In this document: positions 7,209-15,876 of the stretch, one piece after another
How positions within the stretch are numbered: position 1 is the stretch's first letter
How the letters are laid out: the number at the start of each line of letters is the position of its first letter
Notes under the pieces: generated by a model
The model's input: the letters and a program-made list of their open reading frames with translations, nothing else
What the model was told of the DNA's origin: nothing
The model's database searches: none
Made by a program: the position numbers and the translations under genes
NCBI GenBank assembly: GCA_011050685.1
Contig: DRFF01000153.1
Location: forward strand, 1 to 45,182
DNA length: 45,182 nucleotides
Origin: Aurantimonas coralicida
Lineage (GTDB): Bacteria; Pseudomonadota; Alphaproteobacteria; Rhizobiales; Rhizobiaceae
Direction: 5' to 3'

Positions 7209-7799
7209 ATGGTGGACCGAACGGTCGTTGCCCGGGTGAAGCGTCAGCGCGAGTACCGTGTGGCAGAAGGCTGGGAACAGGTAACCGTATGGGTGCCGAC
7301 CGAAGCCGATGCCGAAGACATTCGAAAACTCGCCCGGGAGAGGCGTGAACGCGCCGAAGCGCTCCAAGGGCTCAGTCAGGAGGTAAAGATAGTGAGTCCC
7401 GAAACAGAAGCCCGCATCGCAGCGGCGATCGCGGAACACGGGTCAGCGGCCTACAACACACCTTCAGGAGCAGTGCTCGACCTGATGACCCAGCTTGCCG
7501 CTGAGGATGATCTGCCAAGTTTTTCGCGAGCAGTTATTATCCTCGCCCGGGCAAAGCCGGCAAACGCGGCCTTTGTCACGGCCGCTGTCCCGCCGAAAGT
7601 CTCGAACTTCCTTATCCGCCACCGTAGCATCAGTCCTGCGGCCCTGATGACGTGGACGAACGAGCACTCCGGCTGGGCGGATGAGTTGAAAGAAGCCGTT
7701 CGAAAGCCAGATCAGTTCGAACGTGTCGTTGAGGCTATGGCGGAGGCCATCAAGCGCGAAACCTCAAACATTGATGCCAATGGAGGTGTCGGAACCTAA
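7209..7799 (+). CDS. Autoregulated protein of unknown function with RHH/MazE-like N-terminus
   Basis: This 196-residue soluble protein is not one I can name. The first 60 residues (VKRQREYRVAEGWEQVTVWV, then PTEADAEDIRKLARERRERA) resemble the opening of MazE/DUF3018-like or plasmid ribbon-helix-helix antitoxins: a basic start, a V-x-V-W-V strand and a helix. Residues 70-190 are mostly helical with no recognised motif (..AAFVTAAVPPKVSNFLIRH.., ..MTWTNEHSGWADEL..). The twin palindromes in its promoter suggest that it, or a family relative, binds CGTAGTC half-sites. No toxin gene follows; a terminator comes right after the stop, so it is monocistronic. ATG 7209 has GGAG at 7199-7202. The role is unknown; regulator or maintenance factor are guesses. 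Confidence 0.7.
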   Translation: MVDRTVVARVKRQREYRVAEGWEQVTVWVPTEADAEDIRKLARERRERAEALQGLSQEVKIVSPETEARIAAAIAEHGSAAYNTPSGAVLDLMTQLAAEDDLPSFSRAVIILARAKPANAAFVTAAVPPKVSNFLIRHRSISPAALMTWTNEHSGWADELKEAVRKPDQFERVVEAMAEAIKRETSNIDANGGVGT

Positions 7800-7801
7800 T
7801 T

Positions 7802-7834
7802 AAGCGCTCTGCCGTACAGGCTGGCGCTTTTTTT
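7802..7834 (+). terminator. Rho-independent terminator
   Basis: AAGCGC (7802-7807) pairs with GCGCTT (7825-7830 region) and an inner GCC/GGC pair closes the loop. A run of seven T ends the hairpin at 7834. It directly follows the stop codon of the 196-residue gene. Confidence 0.8.
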
Positions 7835-7889
7835 GCCATTAGAGGGATCGATGTTAGCATTTATCGATCTAATCCGAGACTGAGCAAGC

Positions 7890-8390
7890 ATGTCCCGTTC
7901 AGAGCTTGTTTCGACTACTGGCGCGGGCTTAGGCTTCCTTGGTGGAGTTCTTCTCGCATATGCTGATTCCCGAGAGATGACGCAGGCCGAGAACCTGAAC
8001 GCGCTGCCGGATGCGACCGACATGGTGGTGGCGCTCGACCGGCTGCAGGCGATAGCCCCGGCGGTCGAACGCGTCAGCCTCGTCGTCGCCTGGTTCCCGG
8101 CTCGGGAGACCGCCTTCGCAACTGAGTCCCCGCCTGCACGTGAAGTGCTGGCCGACAGCCGCACAGTGAAGGGCGGCGGAGCGGCCGGTGTCACGACGCT
8201 GGGCGCGGCGGGCGTCGAGCTGGCGCAGAATATCCTCACCGAGACGCTGTCAGCCGGTCTGCCGCTCGTGCCCTATCTCGACACGCTCCGATGGGTGTTC
8301 GTCGCCGTCGCGCTCGCGGGCATCTCCGTGACGATCCACGCCCGCCTCGATGACTGGCGGCGGGGGCAGCGGCCGGGCGATTTTTTTTGA
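7890..8390 (+). pseudogene. Chimeric phage/GTA-like ORF
   Basis: The 166-residue frame looks like joined pieces. The part from an internal ATG at 7977 (LPDATDMVVALDRLQAIAPA, then VERVSLVVAWF) resembles the region after the TIM-barrel in the large baseplate protein of Rhodobacter-type gene transfer agents. That family continues WFG-DLRAG, whereas here the sequence jumps to PARETAF. The C-terminal 70 residues (TVKGGGAAGVTTLGAAGVEL, a hydrophobic segment LRWVFVAVALAGISVTI, DDWRRGQR) look like the membrane tail of alphaproteobacterial phage endolysins. The first 29 residues match neither. The frame ends in a T8 run and TGA. I treat it as a mosaic remnant; expression is possible but function doubtful. 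Confidence 0.45.
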
Positions 8391-8398
8391 GGATCCTC

Positions 8399-8429
8399 TT
8401 GAAGCTCTAGTTGCTGTAGCTCGCATGTT
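8399..8429 (+). promoter_or_regulatory. MerR-type promoter/operator of the metal ATPase operon
   Basis: TTGAAG (8399-8404) and CATGTT (8424-8429) are separated by 19 bp, the overlong spacer typical of MerR-regulated promoters. The spacer is centred on the imperfect dyad AGCTCTAGTTGCTGTAGCT (8403-8421). It closely resembles the promoter at 33149-33179. No merR gene is nearby. Confidence 0.75.
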
Positions 8430-8461
8430 TCCGCACACAGATTGATTCTGGAGAGAAACCG

Positions 8462-10807
8462 ATGGCGCAGGACGGACACGATCACACGCACGGGCACGAC
8501 TCGCCCGGGGCGTGCTGCGGGTCGGACGGCGAGGCGATGTGCGGCGACGTCGGGCCGGTGGGCAACGTGAATGCCGCGGGCCGCAGTTTTCTGGTCAACG
8601 GGCTGGATTGCGCCGAAGAGGTGTCGATCCTGAACAAGGCGCTCGGCCCCGAGGTCGGCGGCACCGAGCATCTGGCCTTCGACGTGATCAACGGGCGGAT
8701 GACGGTACTCGACAGCGCCAGGTCTCTTCCCGACGACCGTATCATCGCATTGATCGGCAAGATCGGGATGTCGGCATCGGTCTGGGATGCGGGCCGCGCC
8801 GAGGTCGACCGCGAGGTGCATCTGAAGCGGCAGAAGTTCTTCACCTCACTTTCGGGTGGCTTCTGGGCAGGCGGGTTTCTTTGGCACGCCGTGGAAACCG
8901 GCCCGGCCGGAGCCCTGCAGATATTTTCCGATCATGGGTCGACGGCGATGCCGTTCGTCGAGATCGCGGCGTTCCTGCTGGCGATCGTGTTCGGCGCCTG
9001 GCTGGTGGCCCCCAAGGCCTGGTCTTCGGCGCGGCGTCTGGCGCCGGACATGAACCTTCTGATGATTGTCGCGGTCGCCGGGGCCATCGGCCTTGGCGCC
9101 TATTTCGAGGCGGCGACGGTCGCCTTCTTCTTCTCGCTCTCGCTTTATCTGGAAAGCTGGAGCGTCGGACGGGCGCGCAATGCCGTGGCGGCGCTTCTTG
9201 ACCTGGCGCCACCCACCGCGCGGGTGATCCGTGACGACGGAACCGAGGCTGACGTGCCCGCCGCCCAGGTCGTTGTTGGCGATAAATTCATCGTGCGTGG
9301 CGGCGACCGGATCGCGCTGGACGGCGAGGTCGTCGCGGGCGCCGGCGGGGTCGATCAGGCGCCGATCACCGGCGAAAGCGCTCTGGTGGCGAAAGAGCCG
9401 GGTGACGAGGTTTATGCCGGCACGATCAACGGCGAGGGCACGCTGACCGTGCGCACGACCAAACTGGCCAGCAACACGGTGTTGTCGAAGATCATCCGCA
9501 TGGTCGGCGACGCCCATTCGCGCCGCGCCGATGTCGAACAATGGGTGGCAAAGTTCGCCCGTATCTATACGCCGATCGTGATGGTGCTCGCCATCCTGAT
9601 CGCATTCGTGCCGCCGCTCGCCTTTGGCGGGGCCTGGGCGTTCTGGATTTACAACGCGCTGGTGCTGCTGGTTATCGCCTGCCCCTGCGCGTTGGTCATT
9701 TCGACGCCGGTGTCCATTGTCGCGGCGCTGGCCTCGTCGGCGCGTAACGGCGTGCTGATCAAGGGCGGCGCCTATGTCGAGGCACCGGCGCGGCTGACTG
9801 CGCTGGCCATGGACAAGACCGGCACCATCACCATGGGCGAACCCGAGGTGGCGAGCGTCCATCCCTTGGGCGGCACGTCCGCGCGTGATCTGATCGCGGC
9901 GGCGGCAGCACTCGAGGTGCGCTCGTCGCATCCGCTGGCGCGCGCGATCCTAGCGCGGGCCGAACGCGACGGCATCGCGGCGCAGGCCGCCGAGGGCACC
10001 CGCACCGTGCCGGGGCGCGGCGTCGAAGGAAACCATGATGGCCGGACGATCTGGCTCGGTTCGGACCGGTTCGCCACCGAGAAGAAGCTGGATGCTGCGA
10101 TGCCCCGCGACGTCGTGGACCGGATCGAGGGCGCCGGCAGTACGCTGGTCGCGGTTGGCGACGACAACGGTCTTCTGGGCCTGATCGAACTGCGCGACCG
10201 GATCCGCCCCGATGCTAGGGGGGTCGTCGCCAAACTGCACGCACAGGGTGTGAAGACCATCGTCATGCTGACCGGTGACAACGAACGCACGGCGCGCGCG
10301 GTGGCCGCCGAGGTTGGCATCGACGAGGTGCGAGCCGGGCTTCTGCCCGAGGACAAGGTCGAGGCCATCGAGGAACTGGTGAACCGCCACGACATGGTGG
10401 CGATGATCGGTGACGGGGTGAATGATGCGCCAGCGATGGCACGGGCGCATTTCGCCATCGCCATGGGCGCGGTTGGCTCGGACGCGGCGATCGAGACGGC
10501 GGACATCGCGCTGATGACCGACGATATCGGTAAGGTGCCGTGGCTGATCGGTCATTCGCGGCGCACGATGTGGATCATCCGCCAGAACATCGGCCTGTCG
10601 CTGGCGACCAAGGCCGCCTTTGTCGGCCTAACCGCATTTGGCATGGCGACGATGTGGGGCGCGATCGCTGCGGACGTAGGCGTTTCGCTGATCGTGGTCG
10701 CCAATGCGCTGCGGCTCCTGCGGGCGCCGGGCGATGGCGCCGCGCCCAAGGGCGGAGAGGAGGTAGGCGAGCGAATGGCTCAGGGAGCGCTGGCGCATGG
10801 TCATTGA
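8462..10807 (+). CDS. cadA: P1B-type Zn/Cd/Pb-exporting ATPase
   Basis: This 781-residue inner-membrane pump expels divalent soft metals (Zn, Cd, Pb) from the cytoplasm. In order: a His-rich N-terminus (HDHTHGHD) with CC and C residues; a degenerate heavy-metal-associated domain at about 41-105 whose GLDCAEE replaces the usual GMTCxxC; TGES at 303-306; the transmembrane CPC motif at 407-409; phosphorylation site DKTGT from Asp451; SSHPLA near 488; and GDGVNDAP at 650-657. It is complete and of normal length. ATG 8462 has a GGAGAG site. It heads an operon with the next three genes and is driven by the MerR-type promoter at 8399-8429. Confidence 0.95.
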   Translation: MAQDGHDHTHGHDSPGACCGSDGEAMCGDVGPVGNVNAAGRSFLVNGLDCAEEVSILNKALGPEVGGTEHLAFDVINGRMTVLDSARSLPDDRIIALIGKIGMSASVWDAGRAEVDREVHLKRQKFFTSLSGGFWAGGFLWHAVETGPAGALQIFSDHGSTAMPFVEIAAFLLAIVFGAWLVAPKAWSSARRLAPDMNLLMIVAVAGAIGLGAYFEAATVAFFFSLSLYLESWSVGRARNAVAALLDLAPPTARVIRDDGTEADVPAAQVVVGDKFIVRGGDRIALDGEVVAGAGGVDQAPITGESALVAKEPGDEVYAGTINGEGTLTVRTTKLASNTVLSKIIRMVGDAHSRRADVEQWVAKFARIYTPIVMVLAILIAFVPPLAFGGAWAFWIYNALVLLVIACPCALVISTPVSIVAALASSARNGVLIKGGAYVEAPARLTALAMDKTGTITMGEPEVASVHPLGGTSARDLIAAAAALEVRSSHPLARAILARAERDGIAAQAAEGTRTVPGRGVEGNHDGRTIWLGSDRFATEKKLDAAMPRDVVDRIEGAGSTLVAVGDDNGLLGLIELRDRIRPDARGVVAKLHAQGVKTIVMLTGDNERTARAVAAEVGIDEVRAGLLPEDKVEAIEELVNRHDMVAMIGDGVNDAPAMARAHFAIAMGAVGSDAAIETADIALMTDDIGKVPWLIGHSRRTMWIIRQNIGLSLATKAAFVGLTAFGMATMWGAIAADVGVSLIVVANALRLLRAPGDGAAPKGGEEVGERMAQGALAHGH

Positions 10808-11150
10808 ACTGAAGGAACCCGGAAAGGAGCCCGAGAGGAAGATGCCGGACAAGCTGACATCCATGCTCTGCCCGGTGTGCAAGGTGGCCCTGACGATGTC
10901 GGACCGCCAAGGGGTCGAGATCGACTATTGCCCGCAATGCCGGGGCGTCTGGCTGGACCGGGGCGAACTGGACAAGCTCTTCGAGCGCAGCGCCGCCGAG
11001 ACGGTTCCGGCGCAGCCGACACCTGGCCCCGACCGCCGCGATTATGACGATGAGAACTATCGCGGTCGCGGCGAACACGGCAAACATGGCGGGTACCGCA
11101 AGCACGGCGGCTATCGCCGCAAGTCCTGGCTGCAGGAACTGTTCGATTGA
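10797..11150 (+). CDS. zf-TFIIB zinc-ribbon protein
   Basis: This 117-residue protein contains one zinc ribbon: CPVCKVALTMSDRQGVEIDY followed by CPQCRGVWLDRGELDK, that is two CxxC knuckles about 20 residues apart with the conserved GVWLDRGEL tail. The C-terminal third is charged and rich in Gly, His and Arg (GEHGKHGG..KHGGYRRK), which could bind metal loosely. It overlaps the ATPase gene by 11 bp. An alternative start at ATG 10842 would remove 15 residues and has a GGAG about 13 bases upstream. Function of the family is unknown; linkage to metal efflux genes suggests a metal-sensing or metal-buffering accessory. Confidence 0.85.
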   Translation: MVIELKEPGKEPERKMPDKLTSMLCPVCKVALTMSDRQGVEIDYCPQCRGVWLDRGELDKLFERSAAETVPAQPTPGPDRRDYDDENYRGRGEHGKHGGYRKHGGYRRKSWLQELFD

Positions 11151-11220
11151 TGCGGGTGCCAGCACTGCAGGATCAGGCGCTGTCAACCGATAATAGCCGG
11201 AGCTCAACGGAGGCTTGACG

Positions 11221-12138
11221 ATGAGCGCGGGAGATGCGGACGCATTGCCCGGCCCTGCCGGCACCGCCGCCGGACGGCACAGCAGCGGGCTGAAATGGGC
11301 GCTGGCGATGACCTCGACCTTTCTGGTGGTCGAGGTCGTGGGCGGGCTCTGGACCGGCAGTCTGGCGCTGATCGCCGATGCGGCCCACATGCTGACCGAT
11401 GTCGGCGGGCTTTTGCTGGCGCTGGTCGCGATCCGGTTCGCGGCACGTCCCGCGACGCCGGAAAAGACCTTCGGCTATGTGCGGATGGAAGTCCTGTCAG
11501 CGCTGGCCAACGCGGTCGTGCTGCTGCTCCTGACGGTCTACATCCTCTACGAGGCCTATCAGCGGTTCCTTGCGCCGCCCGAAATACTGAGCGGGCCGAT
11601 GCTGGTGGTCGCCGTCGTCGGCCTTGCGGTCAATCTCGTCTCGATGCGGCTGCTGCATGCGGGATCGAAGGAAAGCCTGAACCTGAAGGGCGCCTATTTC
11701 GAGGTTCTGGCCGACATGCTTGGCTCGGTCGGCGTGATCATGGCGGCACTGGTGATCATGCTGACCGGCTGGACGCTGGCCGATCCGATCATCGGCGCCG
11801 GTATCGGGCTCTTCATCGTGCCGCGCACCTGGATTTTGTTGAAGAGTGCGGTCAACATCCTGATGGAGGGCACCCCGCCCGAAGTCGATATCGGGCTTCT
11901 GGAGCGGCAGTTGGTGGACCTGCCAGGGGTTACGGCGGTGCACGATCTGCATGTCTGGACCCTGACCTCGGGCCTCGATTCGATGAGTTGTCATCTCGTC
12001 GTCGATGACATCGAGACGCGGCGCGACGTGCTCATCGCCGCGCAGAAGGCGATGCGCGAGGGCTTCGGCGTCACCCATACCACGATCCAGATCGAGGATG
12101 CGGCACTGCGCGAGGCCGAGGGCGAGACGCATCACTGA
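11221..12138 (+). CDS. Cation diffusion facilitator (CzcD-like)
   Basis: This 305-residue inner-membrane exporter has six hydrophobic segments. The metal-site motifs of CDF proteins are present: HMLTD in the second helix (ADAAHMLTDVGGLL) and LADMLGSVGV in the fifth. A cytoplasmic ferredoxin-like C-terminal domain contains HDLHVWTLTSG. It should exchange Zn or Cd for protons. ATG 11221 is used because a GGAGG lies 8 bases upstream. It follows the zinc-ribbon gene in the same orientation and probably shares the MerR-type promoter. Its last 81 bases are duplicated at 17003-17083. Confidence 0.93.
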   Translation: MSAGDADALPGPAGTAAGRHSSGLKWALAMTSTFLVVEVVGGLWTGSLALIADAAHMLTDVGGLLLALVAIRFAARPATPEKTFGYVRMEVLSALANAVVLLLLTVYILYEAYQRFLAPPEILSGPMLVVAVVGLAVNLVSMRLLHAGSKESLNLKGAYFEVLADMLGSVGVIMAALVIMLTGWTLADPIIGAGIGLFIVPRTWILLKSAVNILMEGTPPEVDIGLLERQLVDLPGVTAVHDLHVWTLTSGLDSMSCHLVVDDIETRRDVLIAAQKAMREGFGVTHTTIQIEDAALREAEGETHH

Positions 12139-12166
12139 GCGAAGTAGCGGAGTTACAGGAGGCGAA

Positions 12167-12613
12167 ATGGGACATCACCGAAAGCGGCGTGGCCACGACG
12201 AGCCGTGGTATTCCAGATCTCGCGGCGGCGAGGGCTGGCTCGCCTATGATGAGGCGCCACGCCGGAAACGACTTCCTCTGGGTTTGATCGTGATCGGGTT
12301 GATTATCTGGTCGCTTTTGGCCTGGGGCGCTTACCTGCTGGTCGACCCGGTGCTGGGCTGGTTCGCGGGCTCAGTCCGCCCGCTGGCCGATGCCGGCACT
12401 GGCGTCGCGCGCTGGTTCGGGCTGGAGCAACAGGCGGCGGCTTCGCGCGATGTCGCTAATGTCGATGGGCTGGCGGGCGGGCTGATCGGGCTGGTTCACG
12501 TCGTGGCCGAACCCGCGATCCTCATTCTATGGGTGCTGGGCAGCCTGGCACTTCTGGCCGCTCCGTTGGTCCCGTCGCGCCTTGGCGGCGGGCGCCGGAC
12601 ATCCTTGCACTGA
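12167..12613 (+). CDS. Two-helix membrane protein of unknown function
   Basis: This 148-residue protein has a strongly basic, His-rich start (MGHHRKRRGHDEPW), a hydrophobic helix at about 43-65 (LPLGLIVIGLIIWSLLAW), a soluble middle, and a second helix near 115-138 (AILILWVLGSLALLAAPLVP). An AGGAGG lies just before ATG 12167, 28 bases after the CDF stop, so it is the probable last gene of the metal-efflux operon. I do not recognise a family with certainty. Position suggests an accessory membrane factor for metal resistance. It converges on lspA. Confidence 0.75.
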   Translation: MGHHRKRRGHDEPWYSRSRGGEGWLAYDEAPRRKRLPLGLIVIGLIIWSLLAWGAYLLVDPVLGWFAGSVRPLADAGTGVARWFGLEQQAAASRDVANVDGLAGGLIGLVHVVAEPAILILWVLGSLALLAAPLVPSRLGGGRRTSLH

Positions 12614-12633
12614 GCGGGGCCACAGACGCGCCA

Positions 12634-13113
12634 TCAAGATTTCACGGGGCGCTGGCGCCGTGAACGCCAGAGCTCCGACAGCAGCAGAAGACCGACGCCG
12701 CCGACCACCGCAACATCGGCCAGGTTGAACGCCGGCCAGTGCCATGCGCCGACATAGATATCCAGGAAATCCGACACCCCGCCAAAACGCAGCCGATCCG
12801 TCACATTTCCGAGCGCGCCGCCGATGACGAGGCCGTAGGCGGCGGCATCCACACGGCTGCCGGTCCGCGCCAGCAGGATCCCCAGCCAGACAATGATGGC
12901 GAGCGCCGGCCCGGACAAAGCCCACCATGGCGCGCCGCCCAGCATCCCGAAGGTGACGCCATCATTGCGCAGGAAGATCAGGTTGAAGCCGGGCACAACC
13001 GGAATGCCACCCGTCAGTGTGTCACTGTAGGCGGTGGCTGCAGACTTGCTGATCTGGTCGGCGGCGAGGGCGAATGTGATGCAGACAGCGCCAAGCGATC
13101 TTGCCGCGGTCAT
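12634..13113 (-). CDS. lspA: Lipoprotein signal peptidase (signal peptidase II)
   Basis: This 159-residue aspartic protease of the inner membrane has four hydrophobic segments. Family motifs are ADQISKS near residue 18, FLRNDGVTFGML, GGALGNVTDRLRFGGVSDFLD and WPAFNLADV. The catalytic aspartates should be Asp115 (GVSDF) and Asp133 (FNLAD). It cleaves prolipoprotein signal peptides. Extra lspA copies recur in Pb/Cd/Zn resistance clusters (pbrC-like), which fits the adjacent cadA operon. Its start overlaps the end of the PCuAC pseudogene by 4 bp, so it belongs to the minus-strand unit ctaG-ctaG-PCuAC-lspA. It appears intact although its upstream partners are broken. Confidence 0.92.
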   Translation of the reverse strand: MTAARSLGAVCITFALAADQISKSAATAYSDTLTGGIPVVPGFNLIFLRNDGVTFGMLGGAPWWALSGPALAIIVWLGILLARTGSRVDAAAYGLVIGGALGNVTDRLRFGGVSDFLDIYVGAWHWPAFNLADVAVVGGVGLLLLSELWRSRRQRPVKS

Positions 13114-13577
13114 GGCATTGGCCCGGTCGCATCGGGTGCAAGGATCGGCACATCGACGGTCAGATCGTTGCCGCCGTAGAACTTCAGCCGCGATGGCAGG
13201 GTTTCACCTTCGACGAGGGGGATCTCCAAATCAAGAAGCATGACATGCAGACCGCAGGGCGCGAGAACGAGGCTTTCGCCGGCCTCAATCCGCAGATTCG
13301 GCGAGGCGCTCATCCGGGTGGCGCCCTGAGCGTCCGTTTCGGTCTTGTGCAGGGTCTCGATCGACGCCCGGTCTGTCCTCACGCCAATCAGGTCGATCCG
13401 GGTCTGATCGGGGTTGCTGATCGTAAAATACACAGCTGCGGTCCTGTTGTCCGGGGTGGGGTCCAGTCATCTTTGATGACCAGATCATCGTCCGCCGGCG
13501 CCGGCTGGGCGTAAGCGTGAATCGTTGAGAAAGCCAGCACAACACTCGTTGCTATCCCCAGTGAGATTGTTCTTCAT
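13110..13577 (-). pseudogene. PCuAC copper chaperone, frameshifted
   Basis: Reading down from ATG 13577 gives MKNNLT, then a shift into a frame encoding a normal signal peptide (TSVVLAFSTIHAYAQPAPAD), then a second shift near 13460 into the frame AAVYFTISNPDQTRIDLIGV. From there to the stop at 13110 the PCuAC domain is intact and keeps the copper ligands: LHKTETDAQGATRM and GLHVML. PCuAC proteins carry Cu(I) in the periplasm to the CuA site of cytochrome oxidase. The two shifts break the link between signal peptide and domain. Sequencing error is the alternative; the neighbouring ctaG gene carries several more lesions, so decay is likelier. Confidence 0.8.
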
Positions 13578-14287
13578 CGAGTTGCTTTCCACCCTTCGAA
13601 TGTGCCGTCCTGCCAAAGCCGGGATCCGCGGCGATGGCGGCAATCTGCAACCTCCAGCAACTGTAAGTGCAAGCAGAATTTTTATATTGCAGTGCATTCT
13701 CCGCCCTTTCCTGCATCCCTGCGCGTCAGCCAAGCGAGACAATGAAAACGCCCGTCCCGATGGCAAGGCCGAACATCGTCAGGGCGGTGAAGCCGAGGAG
13801 AAGGCCAAGCCGCCTGCTCGATGCCAACACGAGCGTGCGATCTCCGTTCCCTTGCCCCTCGGCCTCGGGGGCGGCATACTCCGGTCCGGAGTAGCCGTAC
13901 CCTTGGCGAAGGCGCTTTTCCTCCGTCAGGTTCCAGTCGTGGATGACGATGGCAATCGCGATGATCATCATCATGCTTGCAGGTACCCAGAGGATGAATT
14001 CACCCGCGGTCTCGTCGGTGAGCGGCACGATAAAGAACGGTGGTCTTGAAGACTGTGATCGCACCCAGAAGGATGTTCGTTACGATCGTCGCGAAGAGTA
14101 GCAGAATGCGCAGAAGGTGCGGACGGTACGTCGCGCCTGCCGAAGACCATTGCGAAAAATAGAAGGCCTGTGGCCAGCATCGTCAGGTGCATCGCCCAAT
14201 GAATCAACGAATTGAGTAGGGCGGCGTTGTGAACCGGCGGGATCTGCCAGACATAGAGCGACAATACGAACAGGACAAAGGACACTA

Positions 14288-15335
14288 GAGCGGTTTGATC
14301 GTATTCGGAGTCGATGATTTGCGTTGGCGGGCGTCGCGTGATTCGCTTCTCGAAACGTTTGAGGAGGCTTTCATGGCTCGAGCTTACGGTATCGATTTGC
14401 GCAAGCGTGTGATTGAAGCGATCGCGAGCGGTTTTTCGACCCGGGAGGCGGGCCGCCGGTTTGCCATTGGAGAATCCACGGCAGGATCCTGGCATCGGGA
14501 CTGGCGTTCCACGGGGCGGATGGAGCCCGGCCGGCAAGGCCAGCCCGAAGGCTCGAAACTGGACGCGCACGAGGCCTTCATTCTCGCTTTGGTCGACACG
14601 GACGACAAGGACATCACGCTCGCCGAGATTGCCGAGCGCCTGGAAACCGAGCGCGGCGTCAGCACGTGCCCATCCTTGATCCATAAGTTCTTCAAGAAGC
14701 GCGGGTTCACGTATAAAAAAAGACGGCACATGCGTCGGAGCAGCAGCGTGAGGACGTTCTTGCCGAGCGCGAGCGCTGGTTTGACGAGCAACTCGACCTC
14801 GACCCGCGCAAATTGGTCTTCATCGATGAAAGTGGGTTGAACACCAAGATGGCTCGGCTGCGTGGCCGCTCCAAACGCGGCGAGCGTTGCAGGGCCGCCG
14901 TGCCGCACGGCCATTGGAAATCCACCACCTTCACCGCCGGTCTTCGTCTCGACGGGATCGTCGCGCCGTGGCTTCTCGACGGCGCGATGGATGGCGAAGC
15001 GTTCCTCGTCTATGTCCGCAAGGTCCTCGCGCCGACGCTCTCGCATGGCGACATCGTCGTCATGGACAATCTTCCGGCGCACAAGGTCGCCGGCGTCAAG
15101 GAGGCGATCGAAGAGGCCGGAGCGACGCTCCGCTTCCTGCCGCCCTATTCCCCGGACTTCAACCCGATCGAAATGGCGTTCTCGAAGATCAAGGCGTTCC
15201 TGCGAAAGCTCGCAAAACGCTCCATTCCGGACCTCTGGAACGCCGTCACGCTCGCCCTCGATATCTTCGAGCCCGAGGAATTCGAAAACCTGTTCGCCCA
15301 TACCGGATATGACCCGGATTAACGCGAATCTGCTC
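14288..15335 (+). mobile_element. IS630-family insertion sequence
   Basis: The 1048-bp element is bounded on each side by TA (14286-14287 and 15336-15337), the target duplicated by IS630/Tc1 elements. The ends read GAGCGGTTTGATCG.. on the left and, inverted, GAGCAGATTCGCG.. on the right, an imperfect terminal inverted repeat. It carries a complete two-frame transposase and interrupts a ctaG-like pseudogene. Confidence 0.88.
14373..15322 (+). CDS. IS630 transposase made by programmed frameshift (orfA-orfB)
   Basis: The first frame (ATG 14373, AGGAGG upstream) encodes an HTH/winged DNA-binding part: [20 protein letters not shown], then LAEIAERL. At 14715-14721 seven A's precede G, a classic slippery run. 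A -1 shift there joins it to [20 protein letters not shown] and the DDE domain: [18 protein letters not shown] and [20 protein letters not shown] give the D, D and E. The joined protein is about 316 residues, normal for the family. Without the shift the first frame would run on to a stop at 14840 as a truncated product. It probably is functional. Confidence 0.87.
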
Positions 15336-15876
15336 TAGCGGGCGGGTGAGTAGATTGTATGCGGATGACAGGGGCCGCTCTTCATCAGGGGAGCCGCCAC
15401 TCGGCGACGCACACGTTTCGGCAGGCCTGCGACAAGCGCGCCCTGCGGGCGCGCCAGAACGACCAGCATCGGCCCTATCATGTGCAAGATCAGATGCTGG
15501 ATCTGATGCGCCAAGAACAGCCGCTCGCCCATTGGGTCGATCGGCGATTGCAACGACAGAAAGAGTGTCAGCATGCCCATCATGAACAGGACGTGCCGGA
15601 TGACCGACACCGGCCGCGTCACCGGCCGCGTCACCGACCGCCGCCGAAACGCGCCGCGCGCGTAGACCACCAGAATCAGCAGAATCGGGCCGCTGATTTC
15701 GGGCGTCAGGCTCCAGGCAAACCAGGCGGCACCAGCGTCAGGCCTTCGCCGCCATGGGCAAGCGCGGCTTCAGGAGCCAGCGCGGCCGCCGCAAATGCGA
15801 GAGCGCCCCGCAACCGGCGAGGTGGCGGCATTCCGCCGGGAGGAGTTGAAGCGGCTCTCACGTCGAAATCCTGCGG

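Larger units (their letters stand above)
13726..15831 (-). pseudogene. CtaG (caa3-type oxidase assembly) family gene, disrupted by IS630
   Basis: Pieces of a second Caa3_CtaG membrane protein run from ATG 15831 to 13726. They are: a signal-like start RRLRGALAFAAAALAPEAAL, a frameshift near 15730, the frame FAWSLTPEISGPILLILVVY and on to ..HQIQHLILHMIGPMLVVL, then the IS630 insertion at a TA site (14288-15335). Next come FVLFVLSLYVWQIPPVHNAA, another frameshift, and ILLLFATIVTNILLGAITVF. The loop equivalent to LYSGYDIAGRLWDFAP of the intact paralogue is missing, and the gene ends LTDETAGEFILWVPASMMMI. A 12-bp tandem duplication lies at 15611-15634. At least three lesions besides the insertion show old loss. 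The start lies 46 bases after the paralogue at 15877-16875. Confidence 0.82.

Noticed and set aside
8846-9931. Minus-strand frame of 361 codons
   Set aside because: Antisense to the cadA-like ATPase; His/Arg/Asp-rich composition typical of a shadow.
15601-15640. Short tandem repeat as a CRISPR or satellite
   Set aside because: Only two 12-bp units inside the ctaG pseudogene, encoding a repeated V-T-R-P; a simple duplication.
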